From the NCBI RefSeq assembly GCF_034424625.1, contig NZ_CP139976.1, forward strand, positions 4,774,001-4,838,000: DNA of 64,000 nt. Direction: 5' to 3'. Positions 8,566-16,927 of this stretch are shown here, one piece after another. Source of the DNA: Janthinobacterium lividum (GTDB lineage: Bacteria; Pseudomonadota; Gammaproteobacteria; Burkholderiales; Burkholderiaceae_D). A program made the translations under genes and the position numbers. Under the pieces are notes generated by a model. It did not search any database. It saw only the letters and a list, made by a program, of their open reading frames with translations, and had not been told where the DNA came from. The first letter of the stretch is position 1. Each line of letters opens with the position of its first letter.

Positions 8566-9864
8566 CTATTCGCCCAGGTAGATAAACTTGAACAGGAAAA
8601 TGGCAGCGATGATGTAAGCCACCACCGATACCTGCTTGCCCTTGCCCGTCAACAGTTTCAAGACGGCATAGGTGATGAAGCCGAACGCCACGCCGCTGGC
8701 CACGGAATAGGTAAACGGCATCATCAGCGCCGTGATGGCGGCAGGAATGCTTTCCGTGCTGTCATCCCAGTCGATGAAGGTCAGTTCGCGCAGCATCAGG
8801 CAGGCTACGTACAGCAGCGCGGGCGCCGTCGCGTACGGCGGCACCGTGTGCGCCAGCGGAGCGAAGAACAGGCTGCCCAGGAACAACAATGCAACTGCCA
8901 CGGCCGTCAAGCCCGTGCGGCCGCCCGCTTGCACGCCGGCCGCGCTTTCCACGAAGGCCGTCGTGCTCGACGTACCCAGGCAGGCGCCGGCGGCAATCGC
9001 CGTGCTGTCGGCCAGCAAGGCCTTGTTCATGCGTTCCATCTTGCCGTCTTTCAACAAGCCGGCACGGTTGGCCACGCCCATCAAGGTGCCCGTCGCATCA
9101 AACAATTCCACCAGGAAAAACACCAGCACCACGTTGACGATACCGATCGACAGCGCGCCCATGATGTCGAGCTTGAACAAGGTCGGCTCGATGGCGGGCG
9201 GCGCCGAGACGATGCCGTTGAACTGGTTGCCGCCAAAGAAGAAGCTGGCGACGGTGATGGCGAGGATGCCGATCAGGATGGCGCCCGGCACTTTCAGGCG
9301 GTCCAGCGCGACGATGATGAAGAAACCGAGGATGGCCAGGATGGGCGCCGCCTGGTGCAAGTCGCCCAGGGCGATGATGGTGGCCGGGTTCGACACCACC
9401 ACGCCGGCGCTTTTCAGGGAAATGATGGCCAGGAACAGGCCGATACCGACAGTGATGGCCGTGCGCAACGCGGGCGGGATGCTGTTGATGATCATTTCGC
9501 GCACCTTGAACAGGCTGACGAGGATAAACAGGCAGCCGGAAATGAAGACGGCGCCCAGCGCCACTTCCCAGCTCATGCCCATGCCCTTGACCACCGTGTA
9601 CGAGAAGTACGCATTCAAGCCCATGCCCGGCGCCAGCGCGATCGGGTAGTTCGCGTACAGGCCCATGATCAGGGTGCCGATGGCGGCCGCCAGGCAGGTG
9701 GCGACGAAAACGGAGTCTTTCGGCATGCCCGCGTCGCCGAGGATGGACGGGTTGACGAAGATGATGTAGGCCATCGTCAGGAACGTGGTCAGGCCGGCCA
9801 GCAGCTCCGTGCGCACATTGGTCCCGTTGTCCTTCAGTTTGAAATAGCGTTCCAGGAACTGCAT
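8566..9864 (-). CDS. NCS2 family guanine/hypoxanthine-type permease (AzgA subgroup)
   Basis: The 432-residue polytopic inner-membrane protein is of the AzgA/COG2252 type, which imports purine bases by proton symport. Diagnostic stretches are the opening RTELLAGLTTFLTMAYII, the substrate-site segment APGMGLNAYFSYTVV, and TSSTTAFVESAAGVQAGGR. Length fits the family (about 430-450). E. coli homologues transport guanine and hypoxanthine (GhxP/GhxQ) or adenine (PurP/AdeQ); which base is used here is not readable. A strong terminator follows the gene, and the convergent GntR regulator lies beyond it. Confidence 0.92.
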   Translation of the reverse strand: MQFLERYFKLKDNGTNVRTELLAGLTTFLTMAYIIFVNPSILGDAGMPKDSVFVATCLAAAIGTLIMGLYANYPIALAPGMGLNAYFSYTVVKGMGMSWEVALGAVFISGCLFILVSLFKVREMIINSIPPALRTAITVGIGLFLAIISLKSAGVVVSNPATIIALGDLHQAAPILAILGFFIIVALDRLKVPGAILIGILAITVASFFFGGNQFNGIVSAPPAIEPTLFKLDIMGALSIGIVNVVLVFFLVELFDATGTLMGVANRAGLLKDGKMERMNKALLADSTAIAAGACLGTSSTTAFVESAAGVQAGGRTGLTAVAVALLFLGSLFFAPLAHTVPPYATAPALLYVACLMLRELTFIDWDDSTESIPAAITALMMPFTYSVASGVAFGFITYAVLKLLTGKGKQVSVVAYIIAAIFLFKFIYLGE

Positions 9865-9935
9865 GATTAACCCCTTGTTTTGGTAAAACCGGGCGCCTGC
9901 GTGTGGCCAGTGCGCCTCTTTTTATGACGAAATGA

Positions 9936-10337
9936 CTACTTTCCCGCTGCGCCGGCCGGCTTGAAGGCCCACCAGCGGCTGCCCGCAAAATTCCAGACCA
10001 GCCCGATGCCCGTCGCCAGCACCTGCGCCAGCCAGTAATACCAGCCCAGCTGGTGTACCAGCAGCCACATCAGGCCCGTATTGATGCACCAGCCGATGCC
10101 CAGCAAGGTGAAATACTTGCTGGCCGCCTCGCCATGGCCCTTGTCGCTTTTAAACGTGAAAAAGTAATTGAGGAGGTAGTTGACGACGGAACCGAGGATG
10201 TAGCCGATGCCGGACGCGGCGGCGGCGCTGATGCCGGCCCATTCCACGCCGCCCCACAGCACGCTGTATTGCACGGCCGTGCCGGAAGCGCCGACGGCGG
10301 CGAAACGTAAAAATTGGTGATGCAGGGAATGGGACAT
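9936..10337 (-). CDS. GtrA-like membrane protein
   Basis: The 133-residue protein has four predicted membrane helices and the GtrA signatures FLRFAAVGASGTAVQY near the N-terminus and VNYLLNYFFTF in the second helix. GtrA proteins are thought to flip or carry polyprenyl-linked sugars for cell-surface glycan modification. No glycosyltransferase is adjacent, so the glycan target is unknown. The start is taken as the ATG at 10337; an in-frame TTG two codons earlier is an alternative, and neither has a clear ribosome binding site. Confidence 0.85.
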   Translation of the reverse strand: MSHSLHHQFLRFAAVGASGTAVQYSVLWGGVEWAGISAAAASGIGYILGSVVNYLLNYFFTFKSDKGHGEAASKYFTLLGIGWCINTGLMWLLVHQLGWYYWLAQVLATGIGLVWNFAGSRWWAFKPAGAAGK

Positions 10338-10386
10338 TGTCAATTTTCAAATAAGACGAAAACAATCGCCAGGATCAGGCCAGAAT

Positions 10387-10419
10387 AAAAAATGGCTACG
10401 ATTGCTCGTAACCATTTTT
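10387..10419 (-). terminator. Terminator-like hairpin downstream of the cytochrome operon
   Basis: ATGGCTACGA and TCGTAACCAT form a 10-bp stem with one wobble/mismatch and a 4-base loop. A- and T-runs flank it on both sides, so it could work in either direction. It lies between the cytochrome gene and gtrA-like gene on the minus strand. Confidence 0.7.
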
Positions 10420-10482
10420 CAGCCTGCATTTTACTGCAAGTTGCGCCCAACGTTCATATTCGCCGCCGTTTCGACACTTACA

Positions 10483-10613
10483 ACGCCTAACAAAACCGTA
10501 GCGAGCGGAAGGAAGTTGTGGTTGAGAAGCGCAACTGTACGAAGTACGGGGCCGCCGAGGCAGTGAGCATCGCAGACCGCAAATTACGACGCGCAGCAGG
10601 TTTTGATAGGCGT
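10483..10613. repeat. Palindromic repeat-like element B (about 130 bp)
   Basis: Terminal arms ACGCCTAACAAAACC (10483-10497) and the complement at 10599-10613 agree at 14 of 15 positions. The interior carries a GTACGAAGTAC palindrome followed by GAGGCAGTGAGCATCGCAG. It has no coding capacity and lies directly behind the cytochrome stop codon at 10616. Confidence 0.7.
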
Positions 10614-10615
10614 AC

Positions 10616-12076
10616 TTATTCCTTGCGCTGGCGGCGTCGGCGCAGCCACACGAACAGCGCGATCAGCAGCAAGATTCCCACGATGCCGCCCGGTAGCATG
10701 AACGGTTGTGCGCGCGCCAGCAAGGGCTTCTCGCCGCCGCTGCGCGCCTGCGCCACATACGCGGGCGTGACGGATACATCGGGGTTGCCGTACTGTTTCA
10801 ATACGTAATTGGCGATAGCGGCGATCTGCTCATCCGTCAATGGCTGCACGTAGGAACGCTGGTCGAAACGGGGCATGAACGCTTCGTGTTCTTCCCCTTC
10901 GATCTTGCGCTCGACGCCGAACAACATGGCCGAGACCAGATTGGCCGGCGTGTTGCCGCCCGTCGCCGTGTTGTGGAACAGGGCGGGATACGCCTGCCCC
11001 GTGCTGCCGGCGCCGCTGGCCGAATGGCAGCTGGCGCAGTAGCCGGAAAACAGCACGGCGCCACTGTTGAGCGAATGGTGCTCGGTGGAACCGGCCATGC
11101 CGCGCAGCAACGGCTCTTCGCTGGCGGCGCTGCCATGGCTGAAGGCAGCTTTCGTCTGGCCCGGCGCGCGCACGGGCGGCACTGTGCGCAGCCAGGCCAC
11201 GATGGCGGCCACGTCGTCGTCGCGCAAAAATTGCAGGCTGTTCTGGATGGCTTCGGCCATGCCGCCCGCCGCCTGCCCCTTGCCTTCCACGTGGCCCGTC
11301 TTCAGGTAGGCCGTGATTTCCGCATCCGTCCACGCGCCGATGCCGCTGACCTTGTCGGACGTGATGTTCGGCGCATGCCAGGAACCAAGCGACGCGCCGG
11401 CCAGGGTCTGGCTGCCGATTTCCGCCATCAGCGCGTTGCGCGGCGTGTGGCAGGCGCTGCAGTGCGCCAGGCCTTCGGCCAGGTAGGCGCCGCGGTTGAT
11501 CTGCGCGCTCTTCGCCGCGTCCGGCACGAAGCGTTTATTGTCAAGGAACAAGGTATTCCAGCCCAGCATCGACAAGCGCACATTGAACGGGAATGGCAGG
11601 GCCGTCTGGCGCGCCGGCTCATCGACGGGCTTGACGGCCTGCATGAAGTAATAATACAGGTCGCCCACGTCCGCATCCGTCAGCTGCGCATAGCTGGTGT
11701 AGGGCATGGCCGGATACAGATGGCTGCCGTCGGCGCGCACGCCTTCCCGCAGCGCGCGCGCAAAGTCGGCTTCCGTGTAGTGGCCGATGCCGCCTTGTTT
11801 CGACGGCGTGATGTTCGTCGCGTAGATCGTGCCCAGCGGAGAATCGATGGCGTAGCCACCCGCATACGGCTTGCCGCCCGCTGCCGTATGGCAAGCCATG
11901 CAATCGGCCGCGATGGCCAGGTAGCGACCCCGCTCCAGGCGCGCATCGGGACTGGCAGCCGAAGGCGCGGCCGGGCGGTCCGGCGTCAGGGTGACAGGCG
12001 GTGCCGGTGGCACAGCGTGGGCGGCCAGCGGCAAGCCGGCCACCAGCGCCAGGCTCAGTAATAAACGGCGCATCAT
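10616..12076 (-). CDS. Triheme c-type cytochrome subunit of a membrane-bound FAD dehydrogenase
   Basis: The 486-residue protein has a Sec signal peptide (MMRRLLLSLALVAGLPLAAHA) and three CXXCH heme sites at about Cys59-His63, Cys206-His210 and Cys347-His351. A C-terminal membrane anchor near 461-480 is followed by a basic tail. This matches the cytochrome subunit of gluconate, sorbitol, fructose and FAD-glucose dehydrogenases, which passes electrons from the flavin subunit to ubiquinone on the periplasmic face. Its start overlaps the stop of the catalytic subunit gene (ATGA), with GGGAGG 4 bases upstream; the next codon, ATG at 12073, is an equally spaced alternative. It is the last gene of the three-gene operon. 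Confidence 0.92.
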   Translation of the reverse strand: MMRRLLLSLALVAGLPLAAHAVPPAPPVTLTPDRPAAPSAASPDARLERGRYLAIAADCMACHTAAGGKPYAGGYAIDSPLGTIYATNITPSKQGGIGHYTEADFARALREGVRADGSHLYPAMPYTSYAQLTDADVGDLYYYFMQAVKPVDEPARQTALPFPFNVRLSMLGWNTLFLDNKRFVPDAAKSAQINRGAYLAEGLAHCSACHTPRNALMAEIGSQTLAGASLGSWHAPNITSDKVSGIGAWTDAEITAYLKTGHVEGKGQAAGGMAEAIQNSLQFLRDDDVAAIVAWLRTVPPVRAPGQTKAAFSHGSAASEEPLLRGMAGSTEHHSLNSGAVLFSGYCASCHSASGAGSTGQAYPALFHNTATGGNTPANLVSAMLFGVERKIEGEEHEAFMPRFDQRSYVQPLTDEQIAAIANYVLKQYGNPDVSVTPAYVAQARSGGEKPLLARAQPFMLPGGIVGILLLIALFVWLRRRRQRKE

Positions 12077-13731
12077 GCTGCCTCCCTTGCCAGGGTGCGG
12101 GCGATGTCGTCGGCCGCGCGCAAGCCGAGCGCTGCCATGCTGAGGGTGGTGTTGACCACGCTGGCCGACGGCATGGCGCCGCCGCCCGGCAGCCACAAAT
12201 TGGCATGGTCGTGCGCGCGGCAATTGCCGTCGACCACAGAATCGGCACGGTTACTGCCCATGATGACGCCGCCCATGATGTGGTTGTTCGCGTTCAGGCT
12301 CTCGGTGATATGGAATTCCACGGCGCCGAACAGCTTGCCGATGTGCTCGAGCTGCGCATGCGCGGCCTTCGCGCCATTGCGCACGTAATCGCCCACGTCA
12401 TAGTAAATGTCGGGACAAGCCAGGCCCAGCGGGTCCTTGCGCGTCTTGCTCAAGGTCAAACGGTTATGCGCTTCGGGCAGCGGTTCCAGGCTGATCGACA
12501 AGTCCACGCCAAACGCGGCGCGGCGGCGGATTTCATCGTCGAGGTCCTTGCCCACCAGGCCCAGCTTCAACGACTGCTGCGTAGCGGGTCCGACGCGGGT
12601 GATATTGTTCAGGATCATCTTGTTGGCCGAATACTGTGCACGGAAGGCACCATCGCGCGGGCCCACCAGGCAGCTGCTCTGCGCAGGACCACGGCCCGTC
12701 CAGATCGGTTCATTGGCGAGGAAAGTACAGTGGAAACCCGAGTGGTCCATCATGTTGCGGCCGACTTGATCAGAACTGTTGGCGATGCCGTTCGGATTGT
12801 TCTGGTTGGCCGCCAGCAGCAGCAAACGCGGCGTTTCGATGCCGTTGCAGGCAATCACGAAAGCCTTGCCCGTCGCCATATGCGACTGTTTCTTCGCGTC
12901 ATACCAGTGCACGGCCGTCACGCGGTTGTTCTGGTCCGTGTCGATGCGGTAGACGACGGCCTCGGCCAGCACGCCCGCGCCTTTCAGCTCGGCACGCTCC
13001 ACGTGGTGGATGCCGTTGTACATGGCGCCGATGGGGCAGATCGGCTGGCAATTGTTATTGCCGCAGCAGGTCGGACGGCCCTGCCACGGACGCGTCGAGC
13101 GGCCTTGCGGGATCGGCACGGAGCGGTAGCCGTGGGGGTTGACTACTTCGGCGAAGCGCTTGTCGCCATAGCCCCAGGGCACCATGTCCATCGGGTACGG
13201 CGCACTGCGTTCGCTGGGCGATTGCAGGGCGGGATCGTTGGGGCCGGCCACGCCCATTTCCTGTTCGGCGCGGCAATAGTACGGTTCCAGCTCATCGTAG
13301 GAAATGGCCCAGTCGCGTCCCACCCCGTAATCGCTTTTCATGCGCATGTCGGACGGCAAATGGCGCCAGCACGACGCGGCCCAGTGCCAGGTCGTGCCGC
13401 CCACCGTGCGCAGATAGCCCTGCTGGAAACTGCTGCCGCTGGGGCCGGACAATTCCACGTAGTTATTCTTCGGGAAATACAGCGGCGCGGGCGCGTTGTC
13501 GGCCTGCGGATACAGCCCCTGGAAGTCGGACCCGACGCGATTCTCGAACGGCATGTTGCGCCAGTTTTCCACGGCTTGGCCCCGCTCGATGCGCAAGCCC
13601 GCTTCCAGCATGATCACGGAGTGACCCTGTGCGGCCAACTGGTCGGCCATCATGGCGCCGACGACGCCAGTACCGACGATGACGACATCGGCGACGACGT
13701 CGCCATTACTCTTGAATTGGGGTGATTTCAT
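12073..13731 (-). CDS. GMC-family FAD-dependent dehydrogenase, catalytic subunit (FAD-GDH alpha type)
   Basis: The 552-residue periplasmic flavoprotein starts with a dinucleotide-binding fold (GTGVVG at 20-25, then MLEAG) and ends with the GMC domain containing the NTTLS region. A TCCGNNNCQPICPIGA segment places cysteines at 222, 223 and 228. In the Burkholderia cepacia FAD-glucose dehydrogenase alpha subunit this CC-x4-C arrangement ligates a [3Fe-4S] cluster that relays electrons to the cytochrome. There is no signal peptide, so export is probably by hitch-hiking with the Tat-type small subunit encoded just upstream. The substrate is likely a sugar or polyol but cannot be chosen between glucose, gluconate, sorbitol and others. 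Confidence 0.92.
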   Translation of the reverse strand: MKSPQFKSNGDVVADVVIVGTGVVGAMMADQLAAQGHSVIMLEAGLRIERGQAVENWRNMPFENRVGSDFQGLYPQADNAPAPLYFPKNNYVELSGPSGSSFQQGYLRTVGGTTWHWAASCWRHLPSDMRMKSDYGVGRDWAISYDELEPYYCRAEQEMGVAGPNDPALQSPSERSAPYPMDMVPWGYGDKRFAEVVNPHGYRSVPIPQGRSTRPWQGRPTCCGNNNCQPICPIGAMYNGIHHVERAELKGAGVLAEAVVYRIDTDQNNRVTAVHWYDAKKQSHMATGKAFVIACNGIETPRLLLLAANQNNPNGIANSSDQVGRNMMDHSGFHCTFLANEPIWTGRGPAQSSCLVGPRDGAFRAQYSANKMILNNITRVGPATQQSLKLGLVGKDLDDEIRRRAAFGVDLSISLEPLPEAHNRLTLSKTRKDPLGLACPDIYYDVGDYVRNGAKAAHAQLEHIGKLFGAVEFHITESLNANNHIMGGVIMGSNRADSVVDGNCRAHDHANLWLPGGGAMPSASVVNTTLSMAALGLRAADDIARTLAREAA

Positions 13732-14387
13732 TTTGCTTGCTTGCCTTTCGGTTCGGGAGTGCCGGTGGTGGCCGGGGCCGGTACGGGTTTTGGCGCCACG
13801 GGCGCGGAGACGCGCACGGCCGGCGGCGCCTTCAGCCACCACAAGGGGCCGTAATTGCAATAGGTCGGCACGACCTGGCCATCGGCCACCGTGCGGTACA
13901 TCAACGCTTCCGCATACGCAACGACGATGGATTTCGTGCCCTGCGCCGCGTTGCCGGCGACAGTGCCCGTGTACCAGGCGGCAACGATGGCCAGCGCCAG
14001 TTCGCGCAGGCCGGTGTCCGCGGCGCTGGCGGCCGCCAGCAGGGCTTTCGCTTCCTGGCCCGTGACGAGCAGCGCGCCCAGTTGCGGTAAGCGCTCGGCA
14101 AAGCCGGGCACGTTCGTGCGCATGGCTTGCTCGATGCGCGCCGCCGTGTCGGCGGACAAATCGCGGTGGCCCGTGATCGTTTGCGACAAGGTGTAGAACA
14201 GCATCGTGACGGGCGCCAGGCCGGGTGCCGGAGCGCTGGCCGGCGCCTGCATGGCGGCGGACAGGGGATTGCTCCAGAAACCTGCCTGCGCCAGCAAGGC
14301 GGCCAGGCCGATCAGGGCGTGGCGGCGGCTGATGCGGGGAAGGGATGAAACGGATGTTGCAGATGGTTCGCTGCCTGGATGGTTCAT
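13728..14387 (-). CDS. Small (gamma) subunit of FAD-dependent sugar/polyol dehydrogenase, Tat-type signal
   Basis: The 219-residue protein has a twin-arginine-like leader (PRISRRHALIGLAALLAQ) followed by a domain like the small subunit of gluconate/sorbitol/FAD-glucose dehydrogenases. The C-terminal half contains TYCNYGPLWWLK, typical of this family, and the extreme C-terminus is Pro/Ala/Lys-rich. The small subunit is needed for maturation and export of the flavin subunit. The stop overlaps the catalytic subunit start as ATGA, giving the gene order gamma-alpha-cytochrome seen in B. cepacia FAD-GDH. Confidence 0.88.
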   Translation of the reverse strand: MNHPGSEPSATSVSSLPRISRRHALIGLAALLAQAGFWSNPLSAAMQAPASAPAPGLAPVTMLFYTLSQTITGHRDLSADTAARIEQAMRTNVPGFAERLPQLGALLVTGQEAKALLAAASAADTGLRELALAIVAAWYTGTVAGNAAQGTKSIVVAYAEALMYRTVADGQVVPTYCNYGPLWWLKAPPAVRVSAPVAPKPVPAPATTGTPEPKGKQAK

Positions 14388-14506
14388 GAGACTCCCGCAA
14401 GACTTGTTGTTTTATTGACTTCGATGATTGCGCTACATTGCATTTGCGCATAGATGGAACCGGTTCCATATTATCCTACAGAAGTAAATTGTCTGCCAAT
14501 GTAGTA

Positions 14507-15529
14507 TTACGACTGAGACACTGGCTGGTGCAATTCCTGGATGGATTCAGGCGTGTCGCGCACGCTAAACGCCAGTCCCGGCTGGCCGCCCAGGCGGTAA
14601 TGGAAGTCGAGCACGCTGCCGCCAGCCAGGGCCGGCTTGCCCGGCAGGGCCAGGGGCAGGTTCAGGCTGCAGTCATGGTCGCCCAGGACGATGTCGCCAT
14701 GCACGCGGATGCGCGTCAGCAGGCGCGGCGCCTGCTCCAGCACGTCAGGCAGGCGGATGCTGGCGGCCGGCAAACTGTCGCCCTGCTCGTCCTGCCAGGC
14801 GCGCAGGGCGTCACCATCGAGGGCAAACACGCGCCCCCAGTCGGTGCACGGTGCATCCGGCGCGCGCCGGTCCAGGCCCAGGTGCACGGTAACGGACGCC
14901 GGCAGCAGCGCCGCCGCCGCAGGCGCTTGCGCGTGCAGATTGCGCAGGATGGCCACCTGCGGCTCCTTGCCCAGCGCCGTATTCATGGTTTCGCTGACGA
15001 TCACGTCCGGCATGGCGCCGCCAGCAATGCGGTAGGCGGCCGCGTCGGCGCAAATGTATGCCGTGACATGGCGATCCAGGCCCAGGCTTGCAATCAGTTC
15101 GCGCGCATAGGCCAGGGTCTCGGCATGCACGTCGAGGATGGCAAACTGCACCAAGTCCGCATCCAGCATGGCCATCACCGGCAGGGCCAGCAAGGCGAAC
15201 GGGCCGCAGCCCGCATACAGCACGCGCACGGGCCGGCCACCGCTCACCTCCAGGCGCTCGCGCACGGCCAGGGCCAGGCCCTGGATGAAGGCGGCGCTGC
15301 GGTACGGCTCGCGCGCGCACAGGCCCGCCTGCACGGGCGAGATGGCCCAGCCGCTGGGAAGAAAGCTTTCGCCGTCGCGCAAACCGTCCTGCCGGTCCAT
15401 GGGCAGGCGCGAATGGCGTTCGACGAGCTGGCGCAGCTGCACCGTTTCGCCGACCAGGCTTGCCAGCGAACGCTGCGGATCGCACAGCGCAGCCGCGATG
15501 GCGGCCAGTTCCGCGCGTGCCGGATTCAT
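14507..15529 (-). CDS. SAM-dependent methyltransferase, PRMT-like
   Basis: The 340-residue class I methyltransferase has motif I VLYAGCGPFALL (about 104-114), the acidic post-I residue in ILDVHAETL (Asp133), and VIVSETMNTALGKEP (about 176-190). The last resembles the double-E loop of protein arginine methyltransferases. The acceptor is unknown; small-molecule or peptide substrates are equally possible. The start at 15529 has GGAG 6 bases upstream. It overlaps the stop of a 14-codon upstream ORF as ATGA. The gene is divergent from a GNAT/Asp-hydroxylase/sulfotransferase operon, sharing a 150-base intergenic region. Confidence 0.8.
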   Translation of the reverse strand: MNPARAELAAIAAALCDPQRSLASLVGETVQLRQLVERHSRLPMDRQDGLRDGESFLPSGWAISPVQAGLCAREPYRSAAFIQGLALAVRERLEVSGGRPVRVLYAGCGPFALLALPVMAMLDADLVQFAILDVHAETLAYARELIASLGLDRHVTAYICADAAAYRIAGGAMPDVIVSETMNTALGKEPQVAILRNLHAQAPAAAALLPASVTVHLGLDRRAPDAPCTDWGRVFALDGDALRAWQDEQGDSLPAASIRLPDVLEQAPRLLTRIRVHGDIVLGDHDCSLNLPLALPGKPALAGGSVLDFHYRLGGQPGLAFSVRDTPESIQELHQPVSQS

Positions 15530-15570
15530 GCGAGACTCCACTGGCAAGACGGGATAAAGACAGAATGCAT
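15526..15570 (-). CDS. Possible 14-residue upstream ORF coupled to the methyltransferase gene
   Basis: The ORF MHSVFIPSCQWSLA starts at 15570 behind AAGGA with 7 bases spacing, and its TGA overlaps the methyltransferase ATG (ATGA). In the same frame it could extend upstream to an ATG near 15618. It could be a regulatory leader, a peptide precursor, or chance. Only the SD site and the stop-start overlap support it. Confidence 0.3.
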   Translation of the reverse strand: MHSVFIPSCQWSLA

Positions 15571-15677
15571 GGCGGCTTCCTTGAAATGATTGCAAGTACG
15601 CGGAAAAATTGGCAGCATAGCAAATAACTGTACGCCTGTTAATTTATCTCCAGCCGCAAACACCTACCGGAGCATCG

Positions 15678-16196
15678 ATGCACGCCTTGCCGCTTTCCGA
15701 CCTCACCCTCGTCCTCGCCAGCCTGCCCGCCCCCTACCAGTTGCGCGTCCAGCGCGACGACGACGATGGCTTTGCCGCCGCGCTGTACAGTTCCACACGC
15801 GGCGACTTGCGCCAGATGCCGGCCGAGCCCGCCGTCATCGAACAGCTGATCGCCATGCAGCAGCGCATGCAAAGCCACGGCTACCGCCAGGCCTATCCGC
15901 ACGCCGTGTACCTGGTGCTGCAGCACGGCGATACCCCCATCGGCCGCCTGATCCTGGACCGCCAGGATCAGGTGCTGCACCTGGTCGACATCGCCATCCT
16001 GCCCGCCGCGCAAGGCCAGGGCGCCGGCAGCGCCGTGCTGCGCGGCCTGCAGGCGCAAGCGGGCGCGGAGCAATGGCAGATCCACCTTGCCGTCAACAAA
16101 AGCAACGCCGCCGCGCGCACCCTGTACCAGCGGCTGGGCTTTCGCCTGCGCGGGGAAAACGAGGTGCAGGAGCAATTGGAATGGAGCGCGCCATAG
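15678..16196 (+). CDS. GNAT family N-acetyltransferase
   Basis: The 172-residue protein carries the GNAT acetyl-CoA core: HLVDIAILPAAQGQGAGSAVL (beta-4 and the Q-x-x-G-x-A loop, about 100-120), followed by NKSNAAARTLYQRLGFRL (about 143-160). It transfers an acyl group from CoA to an amine; the acceptor is unknown. The start follows GGAG at 5 bases. It is the first gene of a three-gene operon: the Asp-beta-hydroxylase-like gene starts inside its 3' end at 16181. Confidence 0.88.
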   Translation: MHALPLSDLTLVLASLPAPYQLRVQRDDDDGFAAALYSSTRGDLRQMPAEPAVIEQLIAMQQRMQSHGYRQAYPHAVYLVLQHGDTPIGRLILDRQDQVLHLVDIAILPAAQGQGAGSAVLRGLQAQAGAEQWQIHLAVNKSNAAARTLYQRLGFRLRGENEVQEQLEWSAP

Positions 16197-16927
16197 TGCC
16201 GGCGCAACATATCCCCAGCAGCTGGCTGCAGCTGCCGCTGCACTTCGACGTGGCGCGCATGCAGGACGACAGCGACCAGTTCGCCACGGACGAGTGGATC
16301 AGCCATTTCAATACGGGCGCCTACGACCAGGGCTGGAGCTGCGTGCCGCTGTTCTCGCCCGGCGGTGCAGCCGACAACATCATGCCCGTCGACGGCGCCG
16401 CCTACGCAGGCACGCCGCAACTGGCGCGCTGCCCCTGCCTGCGCGAAGTGCTTGCCAGCTTCGCATGCGAGATCCGCGCCGCGCGCCTGATGGCGCTGGC
16501 GCCGGGCGCCATCATCCGCGCGCACCGCGACGCCGGCACGTCGCTGGCCGATGGCCTGATCCGCATCCACATCCCCATCCACACTTCGCCGCAGGTGCTG
16601 TTTACCATCGATGGTGAAACTGTCCACTTCACGGCTGGCCACGCCTGGTACATGGACGCCAGCTGCCTGCACGCGGTGCACAACCGGGGCACGACGCCGC
16701 GCATCCACCTCGTGCTCGACTGCGTCACCAATGCCTGGCTCGAAGCGCTGTTCGCCTCGGCGGGATTCGTGCCGAAAGCGGCCCACAAGTATGGCGACCC
16801 CGGCATCCACGATGGCAATGTGCGGGCCGTCATCGCCCAGCTGCGATTGTCGCCCTCGCCTGCCAGCCTGGCACTGGCCAGGGAATTGGCCGCCCTGGCC
16901 GCCTTGGCAGACGGGAGCGCGCCGTGA
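16181..16927 (+). CDS. Aspartyl/asparaginyl beta-hydroxylase-like Fe(II)/2-oxoglutarate dioxygenase
   Basis: The 248-residue protein has a double-stranded beta-helix core with IIRAHRDAGTS (His115, Asp117), RIHIPIHTSP, and a downstream His in CLHAVHNRG (about 162-170). This is the AspH-family pattern that binds Fe(II) and 2-oxoglutarate and hydroxylates Asp/Asn side chains or free/peptide-bound substrates. AGGAG lies 7 bases before the ATG at 16181, which overlaps the GNAT gene by 16 bases. Its stop overlaps the sulfotransferase start as GTGA. The operon suggests a shared substrate, not identified. Confidence 0.85.
   Translation: MERAIVPAQHIPSSWLQLPLHFDVARMQDDSDQFATDEWISHFNTGAYDQGWSCVPLFSPGGAADNIMPVDGAAYAGTPQLARCPCLREVLASFACEIRAARLMALAPGAIIRAHRDAGTSLADGLIRIHIPIHTSPQVLFTIDGETVHFTAGHAWYMDASCLHAVHNRGTTPRIHLVLDCVTNAWLEALFASAGFVPKAAHKYGDPGIHDGNVRAVIAQLRLSPSPASLALARELAALAALADGSAP

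Noticed and set aside
8509..13725. Long plus-strand frames opposite the AzgA permease, cytochrome and GMC dehydrogenase genes
   Set aside because: The minus strand encodes well-known families with motifs, signal peptides and start-stop coupling; the antisense frames have biased composition and no motifs.
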